Positions 49,233 to 61,751 are shown, counted from the stretch's first letter. The stretch is DNA of 64,000 nucleotides from Crotophaga sulcirostris (GCA_013397455.1 VYZB01000122.1:266348-330347), one strand, 5' to 3'. Made by a program: numbers and translations. The notes: generated by a model from the sequence alone, not told the origin.

Positions 49233-51389
49233 TTGCATTCCTCTACTAGATATGGTATTTAAGCAATCACTTAAACAGCTGCCCAAGAAGTCATACCTTT
49301 CCACATTGCCTCCTAAGCGGAATTCCCTGTCATGAAAGCACAGTGAGGCAACAAACACTATTAAGGCAATTGGGAGTGTGACTCAGAATGAACGAGCTGA
49401 AGCAGCACAGGTTTTACTGTATGAAAAAGTCTTTTCAGTCCTTGTCATGCATATTTTTATAAGAAGCAATAGCAGAAAGTGATAAGCAGCATCAGCTCTC
49501 TCTTGGGTTTTATAGTAGTTTGTAGAAATGCTAGTTCTTAGCACAGACATCATACCAGATGTTGTCTGAAGCATTTTATGGTATATGGCACTTCCACATG
49601 GAGTGTTAAATACATCTAATACATTTACTTTGTGGAAGCTGGCCAGTGCATCTGACAGAACTCTATATATCTGTGAGTGCTTAGTTTTTGTCATTGGGAA
49701 AAAACCCTGTGCATAAGTTACCTCCTTGCTACATTAGAGAATGACTCATTTAGGATCTTCCACACATTTGGGTTTTAACTTTTGAAAAGTACTAGACAAG
49801 AAATTACTAAAAGACAGGATAGGAAGAAGATACAATTAAAAATGTATTCTCCTATCTCAGCAATGATAAACTATTTAAGAGTATTTTAGGCAAAAATTTA
49901 AAATGCAATATGAAGATTTAGCTACTCAGATTGCATAAAGAACTTTTCTTTTATATGCATATATAAATATCAACCAACACTTCCTCATCTAGCTGTTTTA
50001 TTTTACATGTAAACAAGAAAACCATATACTTGCCATTATTTTAAAATGAGCATGAATACAAAAACATTCACTTTTTAAAATATATTTTTATGGAGTACCA
50101 ATGACTGACCTTCTTTAATGATATTTACTGGGGTTTAAAAAGTTTTAAAAAACACATTCATCATCTTGACATTATTTTTGCTTCACCAAACACATTTAGA
50201 GATGTTCATATATTTTGCCAAAAGATGTGAGAATTTTGCTTTATGCTTTTAAGGAATTTTTTTTATTCAACATACATAATGAAAACTATGAATTCAGAAG
50301 AAAAACAAGAGCAAATTGGCATAGCATGAATTTAATTTCTTTTCAGTAATGTTGTAATAGCATTAAAACAAAAAGATTCTCACTGTCAGGTAGTAAATTT
50401 AGCACTTGTAGTATGACAGACATTTGTGGTCCAAAAACCAAGGCCAAAATTAGAAAGGAGCTTTCAAACATGATGCAAAAGAACCTTTTTCTCAATAGAC
50501 TACAGTAGCAAATAGATTTGAGATGACCAGCTGGATGCTGAGGATTCCCTAATGGTCCCACTTTGAGGACTGTTCTTAACAATTAAAACCATTTTATTTT
50601 ATTGTTTTTGACAAGCATAACAGTCTGGTAACAGCTGTGAGAATCTGCTTAGAAGGAGACAACAAGAGAATGAAGATGCCACAAAAATGTGGCACACTAC
50701 ACAGAATAATTTTCTTCATATTTTTGCTCACATTTCTGTAGGTGCCAAATACAAGTCTAAAAAATGAGGCAATATCTTTTAGGTAAAAACAATGCTTGCT
50801 TTGCAGTTTAGGACAAGGTGATCTGTAACCAAATGTTGGCTGGATTTATGACCAGCTGCCAAGCAAAAAAGAAGCAATTGTCAGGATTAATACCATTTTA
50901 AGAAAAAAATATCTACATAATTTTGTTTTTCTGACCTTTCAGCTACCACCATTACACACACCACTCCGTGTTGACATAAAGATTTGCAAGAGCACAGATT
51001 TTAAAAGAAAAAAAAAGAAAAAAAGCCAATGACTAACTGAAAGAGAAGAAAGATTTGGCTGTGTAAATGAGAGTGTACTATTTCAAGGTTTTATATTTTC
51101 AAAGATAGATCCAGATCATTCTTTAGAAATATCTTCTGAGATTTCAGTTATGTGTAAAAACACAATTTGAGCGTTCCAGTTCCAAACTTGACCCCTATTC
51201 AAACAGGCCAAGTAAGCAGCTTGACAACATTTGTCCTGGGTTGTATTAGGACTAATTTTTTTCCCCTAGCAGACAGTGCATTTTTTCCCTTAAATGTACA
51301 CACCCTCATGCATACACAATTGAGTCCCATTTGCTTCTTAGTTTTCACCCGTACACTCCACACTGAGAATCACAGTTACACCACCTGAG
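49233..51389. other. Unique AT-rich non-coding DNA
   Basis: No gene recognised. A 103-codon minus frame at 49383-49694 has no family resemblance. An A-rich stretch lies at 51001-51027. At 51229-51280 a phrase starting TGTCCTGGGTT and continuing ACTAATTTTTTTCCCCTAG vaguely recalls the 5' end of another avian LTR but is too short to call. Confidence 0.5.
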
Positions 51390-52010
51390 ACTTTAACTGC
51401 TGGAATGGAGATCCATAAGCAACAGGTGGCTCCAGTGGACCAGTGGGTGCCCTAACTGACTCTTGCACACACATGCACTCACTCTGGAGTTCCTCGCTCT
51501 TGAGCCACACGATTCAGATGGACCCCTTTGCTTTCTAAACCTCCTCTCAGAGAGGATTCTAGATGTGGCTGGGTCCAGTTTTAGCCTCTGGCTGTAAAGA
51601 TGAGCTTGGATCTTATGTTCTGAGACAGAGTTGTTTATTTCAGCTCGAGCTGGGTATGTCCTTGTGGAAAGACCCAGAACAAAGGAACTTCTGGACAATT
51701 ATACCTTTTACAGTTTAAGTTCACACCTCTCAAGCAGTCTTCTTCCACTGTCCATTTAAAAGTTGATCCAATGGTATTTCAAGGCTGAGGTCTTCTGTTC
51801 CCTATTTGGTTTCCTTCCTGTTTCCAGGCAAGCCACCTCTTTTCTTATCTTTCATGCCCGCAGATGACTGTAATTCCCTTATCTTCTGGCCCAAACTGGT
51901 CCCTCGGCCCCTCCTCTGCAACTCAGCAAAAGTTCCACACAAGTCCATCCTCTCTTATATCTTCCAGTCCTATACTTTCTGCCCTGCTTAGTCGCTCATG
52001 CCAACACACA
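51390..52010 (-). mobile_element. Possible solo LTR remnant, minus strand
   Basis: This block is richer in G and C than its flanks. On the minus strand it has the order of an LTR: a TG-initial start candidate near 52008, a TATA-like GGTATAATT around 51698-51706, then AATAAA at 51639-51634 followed within a few bases by CAACTCTGTCTCAG, a typical R/U5 type of sequence. The 101-codon minus frame across it (51393-51698) has no protein resemblance. I could not find target-site duplications or a matching second LTR, and the boundaries are guesses. It could equally be an unrelated GC-richer stretch. Confidence 0.3.
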
Positions 52011-52375
52011 GAGTTAATTTAAAGTTCACTTAAAATACATTTTAAAGAAGGTCTACTAAGCTTTAAGGAAACACGCTTGGTTCTGATTTAACCTGTCTCT
52101 AAGCAATCACATAAGTAATTCTAACATACTATAAGTAAACTTACTTTAATCCTCAATACAGGTGCTGGAACAACAGAGCATGCAAAGATATGTAATCATA
52201 CAATAATTATAACAAAAGTTTTATGGCTTTCCAGGAACTGCCAGATGTCTCAGGCATTTAGCTAAATAGCTATAAAGTACACATATGTGCACACCTTCTA
52301 CGTAAGAACTATAAACAACGGGTTTGTGTGAGTTGACAAAGGAGAAGAATTATGCCAGTATGTGGCATCTCACTG

Positions 52376-52403
52376 GAAAACAAAACAAAACAAAACCAAA
52401 CCC
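52376..52403. repeat. (CAAAA)n-like low-complexity tract
   Basis: About five imperfect CAAAA/CCAAA units. It resembles the A/C tract at 7773. Confidence 0.8.
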
Positions 52404-52568
52404 TACAGATAAACTAAATAAAAGATGAATAAAACAGCCAAATAAATGAGGGCTTCTTTTGTGAATAGGCACACTGAAAGTTGCCCAGTCAAACTTATGG
52501 GAACCTATGAATTTCTACAGTTTTTTAGCTAGGGCACATATATAACTAATTGGGCATTTCCACAGTAA

Positions 52569-53030
52569 AGAATCACAGAATCACAGAATGATTTGGGTTG
52601 GAAACGACCTCAAAGATCATCCAGTTCCAAACCCCCTGCCATGGTCAGGGACACCTCCCACCACCGCAGGCTGCTCAAGGCCACATCCTGGCACTGAACA
52701 CTTCCAGGGAGGGGGCACCCACAACTTCCCTGGGCAACCTGTTCCAGTGTCTCATCACCTTCACTGTGAAGAATTTCTTCCTAAAGTCTAATCTAAATCT
52801 TTCTCCTTCCAGTTTAAAGCCATTCCCCCTCATCCTATCACTCCATGCCCTTTTAAAAAGTCCCTTCCCAGCTTTCTTGTAGGCCTTCTTTAGGTACTGG
52901 AAGGCCTCTGTAAGGTTTCCTCAGAGCCTTCTCTTCTCCAGGCTGAACAACCCCAACTCTCTCAACCTGTCCTCATAGCAGAGATGCTCCAACCCTCTGA
53001 TCATCTTCATAGCCCTCCTCTGGACCCAGT
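52569..53030 (-). mobile_element. CR1 LINE 3' fragment, minus strand (GGGTTGGAAGGGACC type)
   Basis: The 3' tail at 52569-52590 has two to three AGAATCAC units, then TTTGGGTTGGAAACGACC, CCATGGTCAGGGACACC and GGCTGCTCAAGG. It is closely similar along its whole length to 33374-33835 and belongs to the same subfamily. The 5' truncation at 53030 falls just after CTCCTCTGGACC. Confidence 0.95.
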
Positions 53031-53428
53031 CATCTATTAATTTCCTCAATGAATACTTGGGAGGTGACTTTCAGTCCTGCTTCTGCAAAAACCTACAATT
53101 AATTAGTAAATACTTAACTCTAAACCTGATGATTTTATTCTTTAGCACTTCATATTAAGTATAGTGAGTCATTGTTTTGCACCAGGAAGTGCTGATCTTA
53201 TTATGACCACAGTAATAAAGGCATAGACACTCTATAAATTATCATTGAAAATACCATTTATTAGCATTTATGATTTATTATTATAACTACAAAGAAAGAG
53301 AGGATAGCATCGTAAAAGTAATCTTACACCCCTTCAGATTCTGGGAACTCTAAGTTGTGCAGCATCAAATGAGCCTCCAGTCATGGTGCAGCACACTTAC
53401 GAAGACACTGTCCATGAAGGGTTACCTT
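53031..53428. other. Short unique spacer between CR1 copies
   Basis: AT-rich DNA with no gene or repeat recognised. Confidence 0.55.
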
Positions 53429-53482
53429 CATAGAACCATAGAATCATCTGGTTGGAAAAGACCTCTGAGATCATCGAGGTCG
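53429..53482 (-). mobile_element. CR1 LINE, extreme 3' tail, minus strand
   Basis: About 50 bp remain: TCATAGAACCATAGAATCATC, then GGTTGGAAAAGACCTCTGAG and ATCATCGAGG. The text matches the first 50 bp of the copy at 41940. Confidence 0.9.
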
Positions 53483-53846
53483 TTGGTCATTGAAGTTATT
53501 ATTTCAAACGAAACAACCCTATTAATGATTTCTGCTGTCAAATGCTCAGACCTGAATACCCAAGCTGCACATACATAGTTGCATAGGCCCGCTCCTACTC
53601 AGGTTGACAGTTAGATGATTCACCAGTTCTTCCACATACGATGGTATTCATGTTAGGATCATTCCAGTGTGAACACCTCAATACTTCTTTAATGAAGAGT
53701 AGCTTCAGAATGCAGGCTTATATGTCCTCTGAACTTGTTGTTCAGTTCATTTTATGCTTCTATGCTGCTTTTATAAAACAAGGATGCAATATTTTCCTTC
53801 TACGTGCCATTCAGTATTTGCTCCCAATGAAGGATGAAGTTATTAT

Positions 53847-53926
53847 GGGCTGGAACTAGATGATCTGGGTTGGAACCAGATGATCTTTAAGGTCCCTTCC
53901 AACCGAAACCATTTTATGATTCTACA
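53847..53926 (+). mobile_element. CR1 LINE 3' tail, plus strand, with internal 20-bp duplication
   Basis: The final part reads GATCTTTAAGGTCCCTTCC then AACCGAAACCATTTTATGATTC, a CR1 3' end with ATTCTATG-like octamers. Just before it a 20-bp unit is present twice in tandem (53847-53866 and 53867-53886, two mismatches), whereas other CR1 copies have one. The orientation is opposite to the copy at 53429, 365 bp away. Confidence 0.9.
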
Positions 53927-56900
53927 ATTACTGAAATTTTAGGTGTTAATGCAAGATACAATTTCTTAGTTTTGATCTGTTGTTGGTTTTAATTCAGACA
54001 GTTCAATTTTAGGCAAATTCATATTTTACAGACAATATTCCACACTATCCTCAGACACTTTGCAAATGGTAATCAAGGAACAATTGAATTATCTTCTTAT
54101 GTTGCCAACTTCATCACGTTAACTCATCTCTGACATTCTACTGTACATTTCATTAAACATAAGAAATATAACAGACACCAGGCAAATAAAATTTTCCACT
54201 TATTGACTGGAAATTTCAAATTAGGAACACTGAATTACTAACAAGAATTGCAATAAGGTTCATTAAGAATCCAGGCTTTTCTCAGCATTATAAATATCTT
54301 TTGATTCTGTTTTATTTTATCCTTGCAAAAAGCTACCAAGAATTTACTGGTTTATTCCTGTTTATTTTGTTCTTAATAAAAGCTACCAAAGGTTACTATC
54401 CTCCCAGCCACACCCCATTCACCACCCCACTTTCTGTTTCTCCTAAAAATCTTGGTTGTAGATGTCAAATTATCTGAATAAGAACCAAGTAACTAAAAGG
54501 GCTAAAGCTGTCACAATATCCCAAGCTGGACTGGCAGTTGCTATAGGTCATATGTCTCAGTAGCACTCAAATGGTTGAAAAGCTGTCCCACTTTAATAGA
54601 CAGAAATATGTTCAGAAAAAGAAACAATGTCAAGAGTAAATCTGAAAAATTTGCAAGTAGCGAACTTCCATTTGAAAATATCAAAGGATTTTCTCCTCAG
54701 AACAAAAATATTTGCTCAAGCAATTCATTATGTATTGAACTTTGAATTTTGCAGTCTACCTTTAATGAAGACGGAAAGGCTTAATGGCTGATGATTCAAG
54801 TCAGAAACAGGGTTGAGAATACAAATTTTTAACTTAATATTAATTTCTGTGTTTAAATAGTGTGGAACATACAATCTTCCTCATGCCATTTTTCATCATT
54901 TAATTTCAGTGACCTTGATGGAGTAGCTGATAGTGGGCATGAATGAAAAAATCTGTTACACATCCGTCTTATACATATATTTCACCCAGTTCCTTCTATT
55001 GGTTTAAATCTTTATCTTATTCTCTTGGATATTTCTCTAATGTCATTACTAAAGTAAATAGACCCATAGAGCATCTTAAAACAAGCTATCAAAATCATCA
55101 TAATTTTCTTCATAATGACTGTGTGTTGGCAACAACACAGCAAATAGATAACCCATAAACATTAGTTTATTGCTTGAATAGGGTTTTTATGTCATGAAGA
55201 TTAGACAGACTGCAGTTGGATGTAATCACACTGCAGAAAATGAGCAGAGGAAAGTGAGGGAATGCTTGCAATTCTATATAGTTGACCGATGTAACTTTCT
55301 TCTTCCTTAGATAACTATTAAAAATCAAAACTTTACTGTTCATAAATGCACATTTTCATTTTGGGGTACAGAAATGTCAATGTTTTGACTGATGTGTTTT
55401 TTACAAGATTGTGTCATAGAATCGTAGAATTCCAGTGACTGTTTTCAGGGTTACACTCTGCAGTGTAAAATTACTACCTCCTCATTCCTGTCTAATTTAT
55501 ATCTCCATGTTTGATCTAGGTATTTAATATAAATATGTATTTTTTTATATTTTGTAGGAGTTTTCGTTTGGTTGGTTCGTTGGTTTTTAGGGGGGGAATG
55601 GTTTTTTGACTTCAAGAGAAAGAGCTTTTTAATGAGGTGAGAATCAGACCTTTTATTCTCCCACTTTCTGATAGGAAAAAAAAAATATCACAATTGTTTT
55701 TTTTCTAAGGTCACAAAGAAAGAAAAACATAACAGAATTTCCATCTGGCACACCGTTCACTCCATTGTCTCAAAAAATAAACAAACAAATAAGCTATCCA
55801 GTGTTTGGGGTTTTTTTAAATGCACATATGCTTAATCAAAATCCACTTTTTATTGGAGACACATGCAAATGAGAAATACTCTGAAGCTGGGATTCTATGC
55901 ACAGTAGTGATTAATAACTCTGGTTTTATATACTGTAACATACACTTCTTAAGAGCGAGGTTCATTGGAAAGACTTCCTATCTGGCACTTTAAGAGAGAG
56001 AAAACCTGCTCAATTCAAAGTACAGAGAATCTGTTTTTCACTTCCAATGAAAAAGGTTGTATTTGGAACACACTGATGATTACAAATCTATTATTCTAAT
56101 CAATATTTGGATTTTCATGGTAGGACACTTCTGAGGTTTCTATTGCAGTTTTCTTGTCAGCTTCTACTAGATTGTACTGAGTACTGGTGGCTGAATCCTT
56201 TAAATATCCTGCAATATTACTAACTTAAATTAGTACTTTTAATTTCCATAAGCAATGCTGCCTGGAGATACTATCATCCAGTATTGTTTTTGCAAACACC
56301 ACTAAAAGAAAGTTTGTTTAATGTCTAAATCAGACAATCATCATATTAGCTAGCAATTATTTTGATTTCCACTTCTTTCCTTTTACAGTTGTTCTGTTCC
56401 AGTGGCGGTTATGTTAAACCATTGTAATAGTACTCGAAGGATAAAGAGGTGAAAATAATAAAATAGATTAAATTTTACAGAAAGTTCATATTATTTTCAG
56501 GTCTTGTTTAACACTATGTTTTAAGAGATATGTCTCTTTCACTGTAAATTTGTAACAAATAGTTTTCACAGGAACAAACGCATGTATTACAGAAACTACA
56601 AAATCTTATAACACAGAAAAAAAAAAATTAAAACCAAGTTTATTAAAAGATAGAATGAACAGAATCAATCCCATGCAGGATGTGGCAGATCTGTTCATGG
56701 ATAATGATCCTTTGTAGAAATCAAAGAGACTTTTCAACTTTTTCACATACCAGACAGTAGGAAAGCATGTATGAGTTCCTGCACAGTAATTGTTCTTTTC
56801 TTGAATCTCTCTGCAGACAAAATCAAAATTAAATCCCACCCTAAAAACTAAAGAAATAGCCTTTCAATAAAATAAAATTCTCATAAGCTTCTTACCTAAT

Positions 56901-58520
56901 CCATATTATTTCCTTCCTAATTTGTGTTCCGGTCTCAAAATCACTGATCAAATGTACATCATCATTTACAAATATAACGCCTATCCAATAGTGATACAAA
57001 TTCATTTATATTCCACTGTTAAAGCAAAATAAATAACATTTTTGTTTGTTTGATATTTTTTCACCGTGAGGAAGCAAGCACACAAAATTGGTAAAGGAAG
57101 TTGTTAAGGAAAAGCTCCTTGCTATCAACAGTAAGACACTTAAATGCTTTTGTGACAGTAAGGAACAAACTAAACCTAGAAAACATATTTTTAAAGAAAC
57201 AAAATGAGAAGCAAGAAAATTTGAAGGGTTATAGCATAGGAAACCTAACTCAGACCCAGTGGAGGAAGGGGAAATGAAGAGTGGAAGTATTTGTCTCCAC
57301 TGAAGTGCAAACTGTTATGAATCTTCTAAACTCAGCTTGGAAAATTTTGCAAACAAGAGCCCTTTGATCTACCTGGCATGGTGTCACAAGTTGAGCATAC
57401 AATAGAGAGGAGTTACTCCAAACATATTCCTGCAGGCAATGAAATTGAAAACAACCAACAGATATTCCAAGCCTGACTACTCACAATTTGCAGTGAGTAG
57501 AGCTGAATAAAAGATAAACTTTTCCAAGTGGTAATACTCAGTTTGTGGGAACCAAATCACATGAAAACATGCTTTTCCAAGAAGCTTACATAAATCCTGG
57601 TGACATGTGAAATGATGTCTGTATGTAGCTGTTGAGGTTTTTTTTCCCACCAACACATGATTATCACAGTAATTCGAATTAACTTGTAAAGTGTACTTGG
57701 AACTCTTTTAATATTTCATTGAAATTTTCTGTATTTTCATTGAATTTTCTTGACAACAAGCAAATACAAAAATATTTCTACATACTTAAAATGACCCTGG
57801 TTTACATTTTAGGTTTGTTAAAAATGATTCATTTATCCTCATAGAATAGAAATTGATATTTTTTGTTATGGTTATTTTCTATTTTGACATATTAACTTTT
57901 TGTCCACAGAACTTACTTAAGAATGTAGTTCATAATGTGTAGCTGCAGGGCATGCAAGCGCTTTGGTAGTATCATTTTCTAGGCTGAAGTTGGCTCAAAA
58001 TGTGCTTAGTTCCTTGGGAAACTGCAAGCAGTTTCAGAGTTGCTCATACATTTTGCTCATAGCAGTGGTCAATAAACGGTTCAGACAATTACAAACTTGA
58101 TCTAAGTAGCTTCAAGGAAATCATTAATATGTCTTTCTGCAATATTCCAAACCCGTTGAAAGCATTAGCAATTCTGGAGCAATCCAAACAGTACTACAAC
58201 ATACACTACTGTTCGAAGACAAATTTAAATACGTATTTTAAGTTATTAGGTACATTAGAACCAAAGGGACTTCCATTTTAACTTCCAGACCAATTATTTG
58301 ACATATACCTGGAGTCCAGATATGTTTTCTTCGTGAAAGAGAAATGACAGAATAGGTTAAATTTTGGAATTATCGCATCAGAGAAAGACAGCAACTGGAA
58401 ACAAAGATTTTTGGCTCTGTAGCAATCTTCATTTCTGATTCTCAAGTTTCGACAGTTAGTCACAAACCCAGATTTTGAGGCATCACATAGTACAGAGGAA
58501 CATGTCATATAACAAAGTTA

Positions 58521-58548
58521 ACACAGACACACAGATACACAGACACAG
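58521..58548. repeat. (ACACAG)n-like repeat
   Basis: Four imperfect ACACAG/ACACAGAT units. Confidence 0.75.
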
Positions 58549-60330
58549 AAAAAAATTTCAGGAACAGTAGTCCAAAACAGATTTTGGTATTATGTTATCT
58601 CCCTTTTTGTGTTTCTTATAAATATAATCACTTGCATTCCCAAATGCAACTTGAAGCATTGGACACACTTGGTTGGTAGGATGTGCATGAATAAAAGCAC
58701 TTTGTGACAAATTTCTTTTTGATTTAGAATTAAGTGGGAAATAAATTACTTATCAGAAGAGCAAGGGACTTCATGTTGCATATTGAATTTTGGGAGGAAT
58801 GTTTCTAGTTTCTCTGAATTCCATTGGGTTGAAGTATCTGTAGAATATCTTATGTTTGATTACCTACAATCCAAGATTGATAAACATGTATAAATGGAAT
58901 AGGTTGCTCAGATGAGTGTCATTGCTTTTTTAATAGTTATTCTCCCCAGGAGGCTCATAAGACCATTACATATGCACACACGCTCATCTCAGAAAACAAA
59001 TGGCACTTACTTAACGAACTATATAATCTTTATGAACAGTCTGAGTTCACAGATTTTCTGCTATTTTGACATACGGAGAGGCATAATCCAGAGGTACACT
59101 CTGCGTTCATGGATTGTGTAACCAAATTATGGATCATTTGCTGGGCAATTTCCAAACTAGCTTTCATGCCAACTGTTAAGTCTTTCATGCTGAGACTGAG
59201 AAAGTGTGCCTGAATCCTAATGCTGTATGAAAGGAAGCAGGAGTGGATTCATTGCCTTGCAGATTTGTCTGTGTTGCCCTTACTGTACACAGAACCACTC
59301 CTCAAATCACCTGGTAGTTCATATCCCTGAAGACGTGGATTCATTGAATGAAACAAATGCAATCATTTTCTGATCTATAATTCATCAATTTATCTTGCAA
59401 AATTTATTTACCATTTTAGTTTCTTGAAAGTACTCTAGATTTTGGTTTTAGCAGTGTTTCTACCACAGTGACTTCTACACTGATAAAGCGATACCCTATT
59501 TTTTAATTAAAGTTGTTTGAGTGGGATATTTCAGATAGGAGCATTTACTAATCACAGATTATTTGTTAAAAAGATGTACTGGATGAAGGAAAAGTGGTGC
59601 ATACCTTCTGGATATCACAATTATATCACTTCATAACAACATAAAACTGTTCCTTTTTATATCTATCAAATTCAGTAAAAATAGACAAAGCTTTAAACAC
59701 GTGTTATTGTGAAGTATAAAACCCAGAAGTCTAATGAAAATTGAAGACAATATGGGAGAGTCAACAACAACAAAGGCAAAAGTTCTAAAGTTAATGTATG
59801 CATTTTCACTAAGTTTTATTTCTAATTTATGAAAGGCAAACTGATATTTTTGAGTCCTTTAACAGTAGTCTATACTTAATGAATGTGTTGTGAATTTTCC
59901 AGTCCCTACTTTCCCTGGATTCTGCCTGGTCTCCTACAACAAAGTTACTCCATGACTTTTGCTTTTGATTCAATATTTTTACTCTTAGTCACATTGGAAA
60001 AATCTCAACTGTTGACCTATATTACAAAACTATATTGAAATATGCATTTCTCCTCAAGACACAACCACTTCATTATGGAAATTTAATGAAGCTGGAAAAG
60101 GGCAGATTTTTTCCCAATAATTCACAAAACAATGTGATTAAAGGATACAAATATAATACAATATCAGGTTTTGGCCAGTAGCTAACCATTGTAAATCAAA
60201 TAATGGATATCCGTAATTTGTAACTCAATCATAGTTTAAAAACTAAGTAAAACATATTAAGATATAAACTTTTTGAACAAACAGCAAAGAAACACAGGTA
60301 CCCTACATCCAAAAAGATGTAGAGATCTAT

Positions 60331-60382
60331 AAAAAAAAATTGTAAAAAGAAAACAAAATAGGAAAAAAAGAAAAAAAACACA
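60331..60382. repeat. A-rich low-complexity tract
   Basis: About 50 bp almost entirely of A with scattered G, C and T. It lies 240 bp left of a CR1 but is unrelated to its tail. Confidence 0.8.
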
Positions 60383-60620
60383 GGAGAAGGGAAGAAGTCT
60401 TTTAGTAAGGCACAGAAAATGTCAAAATGAGAAAACTAGTTATAAGAAAAATTGCTTAATGATGCAATATCAACCAATTGCAACCAATCCCATGATAAAA
60501 ACGACTTCTCCTTTCACAAATATGGTTTGAAAGATAGACCAAAATAGGGATGAATGAAGAGTTTCTTTAATGAGTTTCAGTTATTTTTTACTGTAAAATT
60601 CCACAGAAAGTATGGTAAAT

Positions 60621-61041
60621 TAGAATCATAGAATTGTTTTGGTTGGAAAGGCCTTTAAGTCTAGTCCTTAATGTAGCACTGCCATCTCCACCACTAAATC
60701 ATTTCCCTAAGCATCACATCTACACATCTTTTAAATACTTCCAGGGATAGTGTCTCCCCCACTTCCCTGGGCAACCTAAAGCTTGACAACCCTTTTGGTA
60801 AAGAAATTTTGTGCTAATATCCAGTCTAAAACTCTCCTGGCACAACTTGAGGCCATTTCTTCACTTTCTATCACTCCTTACTTGGAAGAAGAAACTGATA
60901 CGCATGTCACTCCAACCTCCTTTTGAGTAGATGTAGAGAGTGATGAGGTCTCTCCTCAGCCATCTTTTCTCCAGGATGAACAATCCCAGTTCTCTCAGCC
61001 ATTCCTTGTAAGACTTGTGCTAGAGACCCTTCACCAGTTTG
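60621..61041 (-). mobile_element. CR1 LINE 3' fragment, minus strand (ATTCTATG 3' type)
   Basis: The 3' end at 60621 (TTAGAATCATAGAATTG on the plus strand) is followed by TTGGTTGGAAAGGCC, CACCACTAAATCATTTCCC and CACTTCCCTGGGCAACCT. The C-terminal coding part is no longer open. It is most similar to the copy at 44828, sharing the CATCTACACAT phrase. The 5' break is near 61041, about 90 bp left of the ERV-like sequence. Confidence 0.93.
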
Positions 61042-61127
61042 TGAGACACAGTTGATCTTAACAGATGAGATGGAGGTACGAATATTATGTAACTGGGGCT
61101 TTATGGAGACTGCTAGCTTAGCCTTGT

Positions 61128-61545
61128 GTGACCACCACAGGTCATATCAGGACAATAAACCAAGCCAATCATACAATGAGAGTCAGACCCACTACGAAGT
61201 TCAGCAGACTGAAGAGTGCTTTCCCTGGTAACAGCAGGACACCAACAAGGATGAATCAGTTATCCTGGTATCATCATGAGAGTCTGTTCCAGGCCTACTC
61301 TATCCAACCACACATTTCAGTATATGGTAAACCCAAAATTGCTATGCTGGAAGCACTACATGTTTCACACTTTCGGCAAGACCTGCCTGTAGAAGGGTTT
61401 CTGGGAGAAGGATGTTTGCCCTTGAACCAGCCAGGCCAGGAGGAATTTCAGGCATGCGGTGGAGGTTTGAGAAAAGAAAGAAAAGTGATAAGGCAGCAGC
61501 TGAGACAGAGGCAGGAGACTGAGGAAGCAGCGGGGAAAAGCGACA
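61128..61545 (+). other. Possible internal remnant of an endogenous retrovirus
   Basis: A 144-codon plus-strand frame (61128-61562) runs up to the candidate LTR at 61546. It does not resemble any retroviral protein I know, and its first half may be unrelated host sequence. Its purine-rich end (61470-61540: GAAAAGAAAGAAAAG, then CGGGGAAAAG at 61531-61540) has the composition expected of a polypurine tract, the plus-strand primer site just before a 3' LTR. That placement is the main reason to suspect a retroviral origin. It may equally be a chance frame. Confidence 0.3.
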
Positions 61546-61751
61546 TGATGAACTACGGATGAAAGATGATAACTGTTCGCATGGACAAATCGTGAGGGGA
61601 TGGAGAATGGAATCACCTGTGGCTTGCAGGTTGTGTGGACACATGTACTCTCGGAAAAACGCTAGATAATGTAGCCTGGAAATAGAATAAAGGAGCTTTG
61701 ACCGTGCCCCTACGAGGATCGATCCTTGACTCCGGGACTCTTCCTACTACA
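61546..61751 (+). mobile_element. Endogenous-retrovirus LTR, plus strand
   Basis: The block has the 3' part of an avian ERV LTR: AATAAA at 61686-61691, immediately AGGAGCTTTGACCG, then TCGATCCTTGACTCCGGGA, and a terminal CTACTACA ending in CA at 61751. The AATAAA followed by a GC-rich, CpG-containing R/U5 stands out sharply from the AT-rich surroundings. The 5' boundary is uncertain: I place it at a TG at 61546, directly after the purine-rich CGGGGAAAAGCGACA, but TG dinucleotides around 61618 would also be possible. No matching 5' LTR is present in the window, so it is a solo or truncated element. The family is inferred from general form. Confidence 0.65.

Larger units (their letters stand above)
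53927..60620. other. Unique AT-rich non-coding DNA, no gene seen
   Basis: The longest repeat-poor part of the window, 6.7 kb. No protein-like frame above 77 codons. Simple tracts are an (ACACAG)n-like repeat at 58521-58548, a G/T-rich tract at 55560-55605 and an A-rich tract at 60331-60382. A CR1-tail-like word TCATAGAATCGTAGAATTCC at 55416-55435 may be a minimal CR1 scar. Confidence 0.55.

Noticed and set aside
55416..55435. Possible minimal CR1 tail (TCATAGAATCGTAGAATTCC)
   Set aside because: Only about 20 bp match; this could be chance.
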